A stretch of DNA of 64,000 nt, taken from NCBI RefSeq assembly GCF_023238445.1, contig NZ_CP096658.1:496001-560000 (forward strand), written 5' to 3'. This DNA comes from Halorussus gelatinilyticus. GTDB taxonomy: Archaea; Halobacteriota; Halobacteria; Halobacteriales; Haladaptataceae. Below, one piece after another: positions 16,998-26,303 of this stretch (the first letter of the stretch is position 1; each line of letters begins with the position of its first letter). Below the pieces are notes generated by a model, which saw only the letters and a list, made by a program, of their open reading frames with translations, did no database searches and had not been told where the DNA came from. Position numbers and translations under genes: made by a program.

Positions 16998-18050
16998 TCA
17001 CTCCGGGAGGTCGAGGACGACCGTCTCGGCCTCGTAGTCCTCCACGAACGCGCCGTCGCCGCCCACGCTGTACCGACCGGCCCCGGTCTCGACGACCAGC
17101 GCCGCCTCTACCGGGAACGAGTTGTTCGCGGGTTCGACCAGTCCCTGCCGGACCGCGACGACCCGGCCGGATATCTCTCCGGGACCGTCGTCGGCGTTGA
17201 GCGCCCGCCCCCGGACGGTTGCGGTCGGTTCCGCGCCCGCCCGGAGGTGGAGCGTCGCCTGCAGGACCGCCTGCCGGAAGTCGGCGTACGTCTCCGGGAG
17301 GTCGTGGGCGTCGGCGACGTACACCTCCTCGGCCATCGGCCAGTAGTTGCCGAAGAACGACCCGATCAGCACCGGAGCCAACTGGCGCTGGGTGAACGCG
17401 ATGGCGCGCTCGCCGCTGTTCGAGCGGGCTATCATCTGGGGCGGCGCGACGAGACTGCGAGTCCGGTCGGCGGTTATCATGGTCGGGGTCTGCTCGCGCC
17501 ACGCGCGGGCGACCGTGGCGACGCCGTCGAGCGCGAGGTCGTCGGCGGGGTCGGTGCCGGTGACGACCAACAGCACGAGGACCCCGCGCTCGACGGCGTC
17601 CCGGAGTTCCGACTCGACCTCCGAGAGGTGGTCGTAGGGTATCGACAGCGACACCTCCTCGGTCGCCTCTCGGACGAGCGCAGTGACGCGCTTGAGAACC
17701 GTCACGCGGGACTTGATGACCTCGAACTGGTTGGTCTCGGGCGTGGCCTTCGAGTACCGGGCTTCGAGCGCGGGTCCCATCCGCTCGACGTCCTCGGTGA
17801 GCGAATCGACCACCTCCTGGGGCGGGACCGCCCGGATGGTGGTCGGGACCGCGTGGTCGTTGACCGAGACGAACCCCCGCTCCTCTAACTCCTCGCTGAC
17901 GCTGTAGACGTATCGCTTGGAGACGCCCGCGTCGTCGGCGACGACGCTGGCCTTCGCTTCGCCGTGGTCGAGGACCGTCAGGTAGATGTCTATCTCCTTG
18001 TCGGAGAGCCCGAACTCCCGGAGCAGTCGGGAGAGCGTCGAGTCGTCCAT
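16998..18050 (-). CDS. TrmB-family sugar-responsive transcription regulator
   Basis: The 350-residue protein has an N-terminal winged helix-turn-helix (residues 10-60: GLSDKEIDIYLTVLDHGEAKASVVADDAGVSKRYVYSVSEELEERGF broken at several family positions), a helical linker, a PLD-like fold from about residue 120 (VSLSIPYDHLSEVESEL) and a C-terminal sugar-binding beta domain. This is the TrmB architecture known from archaeal maltose and trehalose operons, and it stands next to amylase, glucoamylase and sugar ABC transporter genes, so it very likely controls them. It lies 64 bp downstream of the amylase gene on the same strand. Confidence 0.9.
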   Translation of the reverse strand: MDDSTLSRLLREFGLSDKEIDIYLTVLDHGEAKASVVADDAGVSKRYVYSVSEELEERGFVSVNDHAVPTTIRAVPPQEVVDSLTEDVERMGPALEARYSKATPETNQFEVIKSRVTVLKRVTALVREATEEVSLSIPYDHLSEVESELRDAVERGVLVLLVVTGTDPADDLALDGVATVARAWREQTPTMITADRTRSLVAPPQMIARSNSGERAIAFTQRQLAPVLIGSFFGNYWPMAEEVYVADAHDLPETYADFRQAVLQATLHLRAGAEPTATVRGRALNADDGPGEISGRVVAVRQGLVEPANNSFPVEAALVVETGAGRYSVGGDGAFVEDYEAETVVLDLPE

Positions 18051-18114
18051 CGCTCGTATTTGTCCGGTGGCGGCACTTAACAGTAGTTGGTAGCGCGATT
18101 CCCGCTCGCCGCGC

Positions 18115-20352
18115 TCAGCGCTCGCATTCGAGGACGACCGCGTCGGCGACTTCGACGCCGTCCCCGGCCGCGACCGACTCGCCGGTCAGCAGGTCGGTCG
18201 TCCCGACCGGTTCGCCGAGCGCCACCTCTCGCGACTCCGCGCCGAAGTTGAGGACGACGACGACCCGCGAGTCGCCGTCGTCGCGGGCGTAGGCGACGGT
18301 GGGGTCGGGAGTCCGGTCGTCCCGGCCACCGCCCGTCCGGTCGTCCGCCAGTCGGTCGGCATCTGCCGGTTGGTCGGCATCTACCGGTCGGTCACCGTCG
18401 CCCGGTCGGTCACCGTCCGCTCGGCGGACGAACTCCCGCTCGACGCGCTCCACGTCGCCGCGACGCAGAACCGACCGCTCGCTCCGCAGTTCGGAGAGGC
18501 GACGGTGGTGCGCGGTGAGGTCCGAATCCCCGTCGTACCACTTCATCTCCCCGCGCTGGTCCGCGACGCCGCGCTCCTGTCCGTAGTAGATCATCGGCGC
18601 GCCCGGCAGGGTGAACGTCGCGGCCGCGGCCGCCCGGAGCGCCGCCTCGTCGCACTCCTCGACGTAGCGCGTCTCGTCGTGGTTCTCGACGTACCGGAGC
18701 AGTAGCGACGACTCCGGGAACCCCTCGCGGTGGTTCGCCTCCAGCGCGTCGAATAGCACCTCGGCCGGGGCCTCGCCCCGTCCGACCTCCCGGAGCGCGC
18801 CGTAGAGCGCGGTGTCGTAGTGGGCGTCGAACTCGTTCTCGTGGAACTGCGGGTCGCGCGGGATGGTCTCGTCCAGCAGGAGGAACTCCGATTCCGCGTC
18901 TTTCAGGCGCTCGCGGACCTCCTTCCAGAACCCGTGGGGGACGCCCCACGCCACGTCGGCCCGGTAGCCGTCCACCAGCGGTGCCCACTCCTCGACCACG
19001 TCGAGCATCCACTCGCGGACCGCCAGCGAGTCGTAGTTCAGGTTCGGGATGCGGGTCCAGTTGAAGTAGTACCCCGGCGCGCCCTCGCCCGCCCAGTCCA
19101 CGTCGTCGGTGTCGGTCGCGTCGCGGGCCGACTCGGCGGGGTCGGCGGGCACTCGCTCGTAGTGGTCGGCGTACTCGGGCACGCCCGCCGAGTGCATCTG
19201 GAACGCGGGGTGGTCCCGCGAGGTGTGATTGATGACGAGGTCGAAGACGACCCGGACGCCCGCCTCTCGGAGCGTCTCGACCAGCGACTCGAACTCCGCG
19301 CGGGTGCCGAGGTCGGCGGCGGTGTCGAAGTAGTCGGTGACGTGGTAGCCGTGGTCGGTCGGACCGCCCACGACGGGGGTGAGCCAGAGGCAGTCCACGT
19401 CGAGCGATTCGAGGTAGGGAACCCGCCGCTCTATCTCCTCGAAGGTCGTCTCGACGGTCTCGCCGGCGAACCGCCGGACGAATATCTGGTAGACGGTCGC
19501 CTCCTCGGCCCACTCGGGCGGGTCGTTGGGCCGCGAGACGGCGACGTTCCCCGAGTCCGCCTCGCTCTCGTCCGCGGATTCGCTCCCCTCCACGGATTCG
19601 TCCGCACCGGTCTCGACGACCAGCGTGTCGGCGACGCTGTGGCGCTCCGCGACGGCGACGGCGTGGATTCGCGCCCGGTCGGGGAGGGCCGCGACGGGCG
19701 CGCGGAGTTCGGGTCCCGATGTCTCGACGGCCGACTCCGAGAGGTCGTCGCGGTCGTCCAGCCAGAACTCCACCTCGGGGTCGCTCCCGGCGGGCGCGGC
19801 CTCCGCGCGCGCGGTCACGACGAGAGTGCCGTCCTCGACGCGCCCGTCGAGGTGGACTCGCGGCCGCCCGGCCCCCGGCACAGAGACGTCCACCGTGTGG
19901 GAATGTTCGAAGTCGTCGTTCACGACGCAGATGCCCTCGTGGTCACCCGGCGGGAGGGCGTACTCGGCGACGAACTCGTCGCCCTCTCGGACCATCCGGT
20001 CGCGCCCGAGCGTGTAGTCGTTGAACAGGCCGGTGAGCGAGACGGCCGTTATCTCCGCCTCGGGGACCGAGAGGTCCGAGACGGGGAGCGAGAATCGGGC
20101 CTCGCGTCGCGGGTCGGGGAACGCACGGACGGTCTGTCGGTGGGTGCCGTCGGGCGCGTGCAGTTCGAGTTCGTAGACGCCGGGTTCGTCGGGTTCGAGG
20201 TGGACGACCGCGCCGTCGCCGACGCCGGCCTCGCTGTCGGCGGGACGGTCGCGGACCCGCCACGAGAAGTCGGCGTCGGGGGTCGGTCGGCGCGGCGCGA
20301 GTTCGACGGACTCGCCCGCGTGGACGAATCTCGGCGGACCTGGTTCGTGCAT
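18115..20352 (-). CDS. GH13 family alpha-amylase / cyclomaltodextrinase-like enzyme
   Basis: A 745-residue glycoside hydrolase. Residues 1-270 are beta-rich E-set or glycogen-binding-like modules ending in an acidic linker. The GH13 barrel follows with VYQIFVRRF, region I DLVINHTSRDH, region II GYRADVAWG (catalytic Asp), region III LLLDETI (catalytic Glu) and region IV RYVENHDETR. There is no signal peptide, so it acts inside the cell on imported maltodextrin. A repetitive DADRP-like linker (about residues 660-700) interrupts the C-terminal beta domain. I chose the ATG at 20352; the open frame upstream is antisense to the glucoamylase. It is divergent from GH15. Confidence 0.92.
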   Translation of the reverse strand: MHEPGPPRFVHAGESVELAPRRPTPDADFSWRVRDRPADSEAGVGDGAVVHLEPDEPGVYELELHAPDGTHRQTVRAFPDPRREARFSLPVSDLSVPEAEITAVSLTGLFNDYTLGRDRMVREGDEFVAEYALPPGDHEGICVVNDDFEHSHTVDVSVPGAGRPRVHLDGRVEDGTLVVTARAEAAPAGSDPEVEFWLDDRDDLSESAVETSGPELRAPVAALPDRARIHAVAVAERHSVADTLVVETGADESVEGSESADESEADSGNVAVSRPNDPPEWAEEATVYQIFVRRFAGETVETTFEEIERRVPYLESLDVDCLWLTPVVGGPTDHGYHVTDYFDTAADLGTRAEFESLVETLREAGVRVVFDLVINHTSRDHPAFQMHSAGVPEYADHYERVPADPAESARDATDTDDVDWAGEGAPGYYFNWTRIPNLNYDSLAVREWMLDVVEEWAPLVDGYRADVAWGVPHGFWKEVRERLKDAESEFLLLDETIPRDPQFHENEFDAHYDTALYGALREVGRGEAPAEVLFDALEANHREGFPESSLLLRYVENHDETRYVEECDEAALRAAAAATFTLPGAPMIYYGQERGVADQRGEMKWYDGDSDLTAHHRRLSELRSERSVLRRGDVERVEREFVRRADGDRPGDGDRPVDADQPADADRLADDRTGGGRDDRTPDPTVAYARDDGDSRVVVVLNFGAESREVALGEPVGTTDLLTGESVAAGDGVEVADAVVLECER
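18300..18425. repeat. Degenerate short tandem repeats in the amylase linker
   Basis: Imperfect copies of an approximately 18-base unit built on GGTCGGTCACCGTC and GGTCGGCATCT follow each other, coding for repeated GDRP, DADQP and DADRL hexapeptide-like units. They form a polar, surely disordered linker. Confidence 0.6.
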
Positions 20353-20383
20353 ACCCCCACGAGGCGTGCCGACGTACTTCACT

Positions 20384-20393
20384 ATTGCGCAAT
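20384..20393. promoter_or_regulatory. ATTGCGCAAT palindrome between divergent glycosidase genes
   Basis: A perfect 10-bp palindrome in the 105-bp gap between the amylase and glucoamylase starts. It could be a regulator site (for the neighbouring TrmB protein, for example), but no second copy was seen at the malK/malE gap, so this is speculative. Confidence 0.3.
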
Positions 20394-20424
20394 TTGAAGA
20401 TGTGTGAATAACAATTACACCAAA

Positions 20425-20434
20425 GGTTATTAAC
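20425..20434 (+). promoter_or_regulatory. TATA element of the glucoamylase gene
   Basis: GGTTATTAAC centred about 28 bases before the ATG at 20458, in an AT-rich stretch. Confidence 0.55.
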
Positions 20435-20457
20435 CGACCCGTCGCTTTCTTCCGGCA

Positions 20458-22605
20458 ATGAAACTCCGCGACGCTCTCGACGACTTCAAACGTCACGAGG
20501 GCCACGACAATCGATTTCCTGGCGAGCGTCGGACGACGAGCGGCCGATTCTCGGGCTACACCCCCGCGGACGGCGAGGGACGACTCGTCCACATCGACCG
20601 GGACGGCGACCTCCGGGACTTCGGGTCGCCGCTGACCGGCCGCCACGGACTCGACGCCGCCAGAATCGGCGTCCGAACCGACGACGGACTGCGCTGGTTC
20701 GACGAGTGCGAGACGGTCGCCCAGTCGTACCGCGACGGGACGACGCTGGTCGTCACCGAGCATCGACTCCCGGACGGCGAGACGGTCATCCAGTACGACC
20801 TCACGCTCGGCCGCGCCCACGTGACTCACGTCGAACGCGGCGGGAGCGAGGACGGTGACGGTGACGACCGCGACGGTGACGACGGCAACGACGCGAACGA
20901 GGGCGAACTGGTCGCGTTCCTCGGGTTCGCGCCCGACGGGCGGGACACCGGCGTCAGTCAGCTTCACCACGCCGACGCGGTCGAACTCTACCACGACGCC
21001 GAACACGACTACGTCGCCAGCGCGACGGGGTTCGAGGCGGCGAGAGGTTGCGTCTCGGCCGACTTCGACCGACTCCTCGACGCGGCCCCGGTCGAGTACC
21101 CCCTGACCGACGAGGGCGGCCGAAACGAGGAGTCCAGTCTGAGCGGGGACCTCCGGTGCGAACTCCCCTTCGAGGACGGGGCGGCGACGCTGGCGACTCT
21201 GCTGACCGACGCGACCGAGACCGACCGCGCGGCGGCGCTCGACCGCCTCGACGCCGTCCTCGACGAGTACGACGACCCGGACGCGCTGGCGCGGGCCGCG
21301 GCCGAGCGCGCCCCCGAGATTCCCGACGGACTGCCCGAGCGCGACGCGGTGGCGGCCGACCTCCGCGCACTCGGCCTGCTGTCGGCCCCCACCGGTCTCC
21401 GCATCGCGGGGCCGGAGTTCGACCCCTACTACGCCCACTCGGGCGGGTACGGCTACACGTGGTTCCGCGACGACGCCGAAATCTCGCGGTTCCTCCTGCA
21501 CGCCGACCGGCGGTTCGACCTCGGTCTCGACGACTGGCACGCCCGGAGCGTCGAGAACTACTGCGAGACCCAACTCCCCGACGGGACGTGGCCCCACCGG
21601 GTCTGGCCTCGGAACCGACGGCTCGCGCCGGGGTGGGCCAACAGTCACCTCGCGGTCGGCGACGACGCCGACTACGGCGAGTATCAGGCCGACCAGACCG
21701 CCAGCGTCGCGGCGTTCCTCGCGGACGCGCTCGCCGACCTCGACGGTGCCCTCGCCGAGAGCGCGACCGAGACGCTCGCGGACGCGCTCGACGGTCTCGA
21801 CCGGACGCTGGGAGACGACGGGCTTCCCGTCGCCTGTCAGAACGCGTGGGAGGACGCCACCGGCCGGTTCGTCCACACCGCGGCGACCTTCCTCGAAGCG
21901 TACGCCGCCGTCGCAGCCACCGACACCGACCTCGCCGACCGCGCGGCCGAGCGAGCAGACCGGGTGTACGACGCGCTCGACGACCTCTGGGCGGCCGACG
22001 GGGGCGTCTACGGCTATCGGCTCGTGACCGAATCGGAGACCGGACTCGGCGAGGGCGACCGCCGGTTCGAGGCGGGCGACCTCGACACTCGCTGTGACTC
22101 CGGGTCGCTCGCGCTGGCGAGCGCCCACCTCGCCTACGCCCGTGTCGGCGAGGTCGGCGACCGCCGCGTCGAGAGACTGGTCTCCCACGTCCGGACCGTC
22201 ACCGAACGACTCCACCGCGACCCCGCGGAGAGCGACGTCCGCGGCCTCGTCCGGTACGAGGGCGACGACTGGCGCGCCCGGTCGCAGGACGACGAGAAGA
22301 TATGGACCGTCTCGACCGCGTGGGGCGCGTTCGCGGCCGGAAACGTCGCGGTCCTGCTGGACGACCGCGGTGACCCGCGCGCCGACGGGTTCGCCGCGAC
22401 CGCCCGCGACCTACTCGGTCTCGTCCTCCCCGAGGGACCGCTCTGTCCGGACGGCGCGCTGCTCCCCGAGCAGGTGTTCGACGACGGCACTCCCGACAGC
22501 GCGACGCCGCTGGGGTGGCCTCACGCGCTCCGGACGACGACGCTGGCGCTGCTCGACGAACGCGACGCGCTGAGCGACGACGCGGTTGCCGTTCCCGAGA
22601 AGTAG
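20458..22605 (+). CDS. GH15 glucoamylase-like glycoside hydrolase
   Basis: A 715-residue protein with an N-terminal beta-sandwich (about 1-260, including an acidic insert around residues 130-150) and a C-terminal (alpha/alpha)6 barrel. GH15 motifs seen are GYGYTWFRDDAE, LPDGTWPHRVWPRNRRLAPGW (broken up), YQADQTASVAAFL and, near the end, LLPEQVFDDG carrying a catalytic-type Glu. There is no signal peptide, so it is probably cytoplasmic, releasing glucose from maltodextrins together with the divergent GH13 enzyme. Confidence 0.9.
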   Translation: MKLRDALDDFKRHEGHDNRFPGERRTTSGRFSGYTPADGEGRLVHIDRDGDLRDFGSPLTGRHGLDAARIGVRTDDGLRWFDECETVAQSYRDGTTLVVTEHRLPDGETVIQYDLTLGRAHVTHVERGGSEDGDGDDRDGDDGNDANEGELVAFLGFAPDGRDTGVSQLHHADAVELYHDAEHDYVASATGFEAARGCVSADFDRLLDAAPVEYPLTDEGGRNEESSLSGDLRCELPFEDGAATLATLLTDATETDRAAALDRLDAVLDEYDDPDALARAAAERAPEIPDGLPERDAVAADLRALGLLSAPTGLRIAGPEFDPYYAHSGGYGYTWFRDDAEISRFLLHADRRFDLGLDDWHARSVENYCETQLPDGTWPHRVWPRNRRLAPGWANSHLAVGDDADYGEYQADQTASVAAFLADALADLDGALAESATETLADALDGLDRTLGDDGLPVACQNAWEDATGRFVHTAATFLEAYAAVAATDTDLADRAAERADRVYDALDDLWAADGGVYGYRLVTESETGLGEGDRRFEAGDLDTRCDSGSLALASAHLAYARVGEVGDRRVERLVSHVRTVTERLHRDPAESDVRGLVRYEGDDWRARSQDDEKIWTVSTAWGAFAAGNVAVLLDDRGDPRADGFAATARDLLGLVLPEGPLCPDGALLPEQVFDDGTPDSATPLGWPHALRTTTLALLDERDALSDDAVAVPEK

Positions 22606-22645
22606 CCGGGAGTCGCGGGCGAGAGTAGAACTGTGAGTCTCGTTT

Positions 22646-23770
22646 TCAGACCGTCGGCGTCGCGGACCGCTCGGCCTCGTAGAGCAGCGACTCGCCGTCG
22701 CTCGCGTCGAAGAGGTGGAGGTCCGACGGGTCGAACGAGACGTGAATCGTCTCGCCGGTGTCGGGTTCCACGTCCGAAGCGACCCGCGCGATGGAGTCCT
22801 CGCCGAGCGCGAGGTGGAGGTAGTTGTCCGACCCGACCGGTTCGATGACCTCAACGGTCGTCTCGACCGCGTCGAGTCCCGGCTCCGCGACCCGAACGTC
22901 CTCGGGCCGAATCCCGAGTCTGACCTGCTCGCGGCCTCGGACCGCGTTCCGGAGACGCTCGTCGGTGAGTCCGTACTCGAAGCCGTCCTCGCCGACGAGT
23001 CGGGTCGTCCCGCCGCTCTCCTCGACGGTCACCGTCAGGAAGTTCATGCTGGGCGAGCCGATGAACCCGCCGACGAACTCGTTGGCCGGGTCGTTGTACA
23101 CCTCCTTCGGGACGCCGCTCTGCTGGAGTTCGCCGCCGTTCAGGATGACGATGCGGTCGCCCATCGTCATCGCCTCCTCCTGGTCGTGGGTCACGTAGAC
23201 GGAGGTGGTCCCCAGTTCGTTCTGGAGGCGCTGAATCTCGGTGCGCATCGTGGTCCGGAGCTTCGCGTCGAGGTTCGAGAGCGGTTCGTCGAACAGGAAC
23301 ACGTCGGGGTCCCGGACGATGGCGCGCCCGAGCGCCACGCGCTGCTTCTGGCCGCCCGACAGTTCGTCGGGCTTCTGGTCGAGGAGGTCCTCGATGCCCA
23401 TCATCTCGGCGGTCTCCCGGACCGTCTCGCGTCGCTCGTCCTTCGAGAGGTCGGTGCTCATCCGCAGGCCGAAGGCCATGTTCTGTTCGACGGTCTTGTG
23501 CGGGTAGAGCGCGTAGTTCTGGAACACCATCGCCACGTCGCGCTTCCGGGCGTGGACGCCGGTCACGTCGTCGTTGCCGACGTAGATGCGCCCGTCGGTC
23601 GGCCGTTCGAGGCCGGCTATCATCCGCAGGGTCGTCGATTTGCCGCAGCCGGACGGGCCGACGACGGTGACGAACTCCCCGTCCTCGACCGTCAGACTCA
23701 CGTCGTCGACGGCCACGATCTGTCCGTTGTCGTACTCCTTTCGAAGGTGGTCCAGTGTTACAGTCGCCAT
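22646..23770 (-). CDS. Sugar ABC transporter ATPase (MalK/MsmK/UgpC type)
   Basis: A 374-residue ATPase with Walker [11 protein letters not shown]-loop [10 protein letters not shown], signature LSGGQKQR, Walker [13 protein letters not shown], switch His in VTHDQEEA, and a C-terminal TOBE/MOP extension (about residues 240-374) typical of carbohydrate importers. It is divergent from the binding protein and permease genes at 24039-27382, with which it should form one importer. A GAATTAAAC element about 30 bases upstream of the start is the likely TATA box. Confidence 0.95.
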   Translation of the reverse strand: MATVTLDHLRKEYDNGQIVAVDDVSLTVEDGEFVTVVGPSGCGKSTTLRMIAGLERPTDGRIYVGNDDVTGVHARKRDVAMVFQNYALYPHKTVEQNMAFGLRMSTDLSKDERRETVRETAEMMGIEDLLDQKPDELSGGQKQRVALGRAIVRDPDVFLFDEPLSNLDAKLRTTMRTEIQRLQNELGTTSVYVTHDQEEAMTMGDRIVILNGGELQQSGVPKEVYNDPANEFVGGFIGSPSMNFLTVTVEESGGTTRLVGEDGFEYGLTDERLRNAVRGREQVRLGIRPEDVRVAEPGLDAVETTVEVIEPVGSDNYLHLALGEDSIARVASDVEPDTGETIHVSFDPSDLHLFDASDGESLLYEAERSATPTV

Positions 23771-24038
23771 CTTTCTGCTTGCGTACGTCTGCCAAGGTTT
23801 AATTCTTGCCCTCTTCGCTAAATCTGTGACGCACTATTTCGTCGCTGTTTTTCCAGACGTTCGTCCGGTCGCGGCGGTTCGATGCGGCTGACGACCGACA
23901 GATATAGGTAGCCCCGTCGCAGGGAAGACCGAAACGGAAGTTACGGACGGGGTCGCGGTTCCCGCACCGACCGGAAAAAACCGTGACAAAATCCGAGGTT
24001 TTAAGTTATGAACAACTAATTCATCACCTATTCACCCC

Positions 24039-25328
24039 ATGACAATGAATCGCAGAAAAGCGCTAAAGAGCATCGGTGTGAGCGGTGTCGTCGGTGTTCT
24101 GGCGGGTTGCGCGAGCGTGCAGGAGAACGGCGAGACGACGACCAGCGGCGACGGCGCTGGGACGACCGACGGAGACGACTCCACTCAGACCGAGACCACC
24201 GAGACCGGTCCCGCGGGGACCGCGAAGGCGTGGTACAGACTCCAGAACACGGAACTGGAAGCTCGGAAGGAGGCGCTGTCGCAGTTCAACGCCGACTCCA
24301 AGCACACCATCGAAGGGTCGGACGTCTCCGACCTGAAGAAGAAGACGACCAGCGCGATTCCGGCGGGACAGGGACCGCACGTCTTCGACTGGGCTCACGA
24401 CTGGGTCGGCGACTACCTCCAGCGCGGGTTCGTCGTCGACCGCAGCGACCAACTGAACGTCGACCTCAACACGTTCACCGACGCCGCCGCAGGGGCCGTC
24501 CAGTTCGACGGTAACGTGGTCGGACTCCCGTACGCTGCCGAGACGGTGTCGCTAGTCTACAACAAGGACATGGTCGACGAACCGCCCGAGACCGTCGCGG
24601 ACATGAAGTCGGTGATGAAGGAACACCACGACCCGCAGAACGGCACCTACGGGCTGAGCTACCCCTTCGACCCGTACTTCGTCAGCGCGTGGGCGCAGGC
24701 GTTCGGCGGCTACTACTTCGACCCGGACAAGGACCCTCAGCTCGGGCTGACGAAGTCCGAGACGGTAAAGGGAATCGAGTTCGCGCTCGACAACCTCAAG
24801 CCCTACATGCCCAAAGACCCCAGCTACGGGGCGCAGGCCGCGCCGTTCTCGGAGGGGAACGCCGCGTTCGCTATCAACGGACCGTGGTACCTGACCACGC
24901 TGAAAGAGAAGGGCGTCAACTTCGGAGTCGCGAGTCTCCCCAAACTGGAGAGCGGCCAGCCCCGACCGCTCACCGGCATCCAGATGTGGTACTTCTCGAA
25001 GGCCATGGGTGAGGACGGAGCCGACACCGCCGCGGCCCAGTCGTTCGTCGAGTGGTACGTCACCAACGAGGACCTCCTGACGACGGCCGCCGAAGAACAC
25101 GGGAGCATCCCGGTCCTCGAGAGCCTCAGCGGGAGCGACGCTCTGCCCAGCGACGTGCAGGCGTTCTCCGAGACGGTCTCGCAGGGCGTCCCGATGCCGA
25201 CCCATCCGAAGATGGGTAAGGTGTGGCAACCGCTCACCGACGCGCTCACGAAGGTGTACAACGGCGACGCCGGCGTCGAACCAGCGATGAAACAGGCCGA
25301 GAAGACCGTTCGAGAGAACTGGGAGTAG
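24039..25328 (+). CDS. Maltodextrin-type ABC transporter substrate-binding lipoprotein
   Basis: The 429-residue protein starts with an RRK signal and a lipobox LAGC (Cys24), followed by a Thr/Glu/Gly-rich linker, so it is anchored outside the membrane. The mature part resembles MalE (family 1 solute-binding proteins): GQGPHVFDWAHDWVGDYLQRGFV, NVVGLPYAAETVSLVYNKDMV, and EGNAAFAINGPWYL, which is diagnostic of maltose-type binders. Clustering with amylase genes supports maltose or maltodextrin as ligand. A GGTTTTAAGTTA element lies about 35 bases upstream. The second Met (24045) is an alternative start. Confidence 0.92.
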   Translation: MTMNRRKALKSIGVSGVVGVLAGCASVQENGETTTSGDGAGTTDGDDSTQTETTETGPAGTAKAWYRLQNTELEARKEALSQFNADSKHTIEGSDVSDLKKKTTSAIPAGQGPHVFDWAHDWVGDYLQRGFVVDRSDQLNVDLNTFTDAAAGAVQFDGNVVGLPYAAETVSLVYNKDMVDEPPETVADMKSVMKEHHDPQNGTYGLSYPFDPYFVSAWAQAFGGYYFDPDKDPQLGLTKSETVKGIEFALDNLKPYMPKDPSYGAQAAPFSEGNAAFAINGPWYLTTLKEKGVNFGVASLPKLESGQPRPLTGIQMWYFSKAMGEDGADTAAAQSFVEWYVTNEDLLTTAAEEHGSIPVLESLSGSDALPSDVQAFSETVSQGVPMPTHPKMGKVWQPLTDALTKVYNGDAGVEPAMKQAEKTVRENWE

Positions 25329-25337
25329 CCCGAATCA

Positions 25338-26303
25338 ATGAGTACCGTCTCTCGCGTCGCTGGCCGGGTCGAGGAGGTGCCCTTCCTCGAACGGGAAGAC
25401 GCGTCGCTGCTACTCGTCCTCCCAGGGCTGTTCGTCTTCTCGGCGTTCATGCTGTTCCCGATACTGTACCTGCTCGGCATCTCGTTCACGAACGCCGAGC
25501 CCGCGACCCTGTTCGCCGGCGACGGCGCCATGTCGGTGCTGACCTTCGGAGAGGCGTCGTTCGTCGGTCTTCGCAACTACGTCACGATTCTGACCGACCC
25601 GAACTTCTGGAACTCGTTCGGCATCACGTGGCTGTTCGTCGCCACGAGCGTCACGCTGAAACTCACCCTGAGCATCGGCGTCGCGCTGATAGTCACGGGC
25701 GACCGGGTCCGGGGCAAGCGACTGATGCGGTCGCTCATCATCATCCCGATGGGCCTGCCCGCCATCTTCACCATCACGGTGTGGCGCGGCATCTTCAGTT
25801 CCGCGGAGTTCGGACTGGCGAATCAGGTTCTTGACGCGCTCGGGTTCGCGTCGGTGTCGTGGCTGAGCGAACGCTGGATGGCGTTCCTCGCGTACAACGT
25901 CACCGAGGCGTGGCTGGCGTACCCGTTCATGGTCATCATCACGGTGAGCGCGCTTCAGGACGTGCCCGAGGAACTCCACGAGGCGGCGAAGGTAGACGGC
26001 GCAGGCTACCTCGCGCGATTCCTCCACGTCACGCTACCGTCCATCAAGCGGCCGGTGCTGTTCGCGGCCATCCTGACGGCCGCCGCCTCGTTCCAGCAGT
26101 TTCTCATCCCGTACGTGTTCAATCAGGGCGGTCCGGCCCGCGCGAACGAACTCATGGTCGTCTACGGCTACCGTGAGGCGTTCACCTACTTCCAGTACGG
26201 ACAGGGAGCCGCCATCAGCCTCGTCGCGGTGGCGTTCATCGGGGCGTTCATGTGGCTGAACGTCAAGCGCGGGAAACTCGCAGACGGGGTGGGCGACACG
26301 TGA
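25338..26303 (+). CDS. Sugar ABC transporter permease (MalF-like)
   Basis: A 321-residue inner membrane permease with six predicted helices and the EAA loop (EELHEAAKVDGAGYLARF) that contacts the ATPase. It lacks the long MalF periplasmic domain, as is usual for this family outside enterobacteria. It begins 9 bp after the binding protein gene and overlaps the next permease by 4 bp, so the three form an operon. Confidence 0.93.
   Translation: MSTVSRVAGRVEEVPFLEREDASLLLVLPGLFVFSAFMLFPILYLLGISFTNAEPATLFAGDGAMSVLTFGEASFVGLRNYVTILTDPNFWNSFGITWLFVATSVTLKLTLSIGVALIVTGDRVRGKRLMRSLIIIPMGLPAIFTITVWRGIFSSAEFGLANQVLDALGFASVSWLSERWMAFLAYNVTEAWLAYPFMVIITVSALQDVPEELHEAAKVDGAGYLARFLHVTLPSIKRPVLFAAILTAAASFQQFLIPYVFNQGGPARANELMVVYGYREAFTYFQYGQGAAISLVAVAFIGAFMWLNVKRGKLADGVGDT

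Noticed and set aside
20353-22215. Very long open frame on the minus strand that would extend the amylase to 1366 residues
   Set aside because: The part upstream of 20352 is antisense to the glucoamylase gene and has typical high-GC shadow composition (Val/Arg/Glu-rich); it lacks any domain signal.
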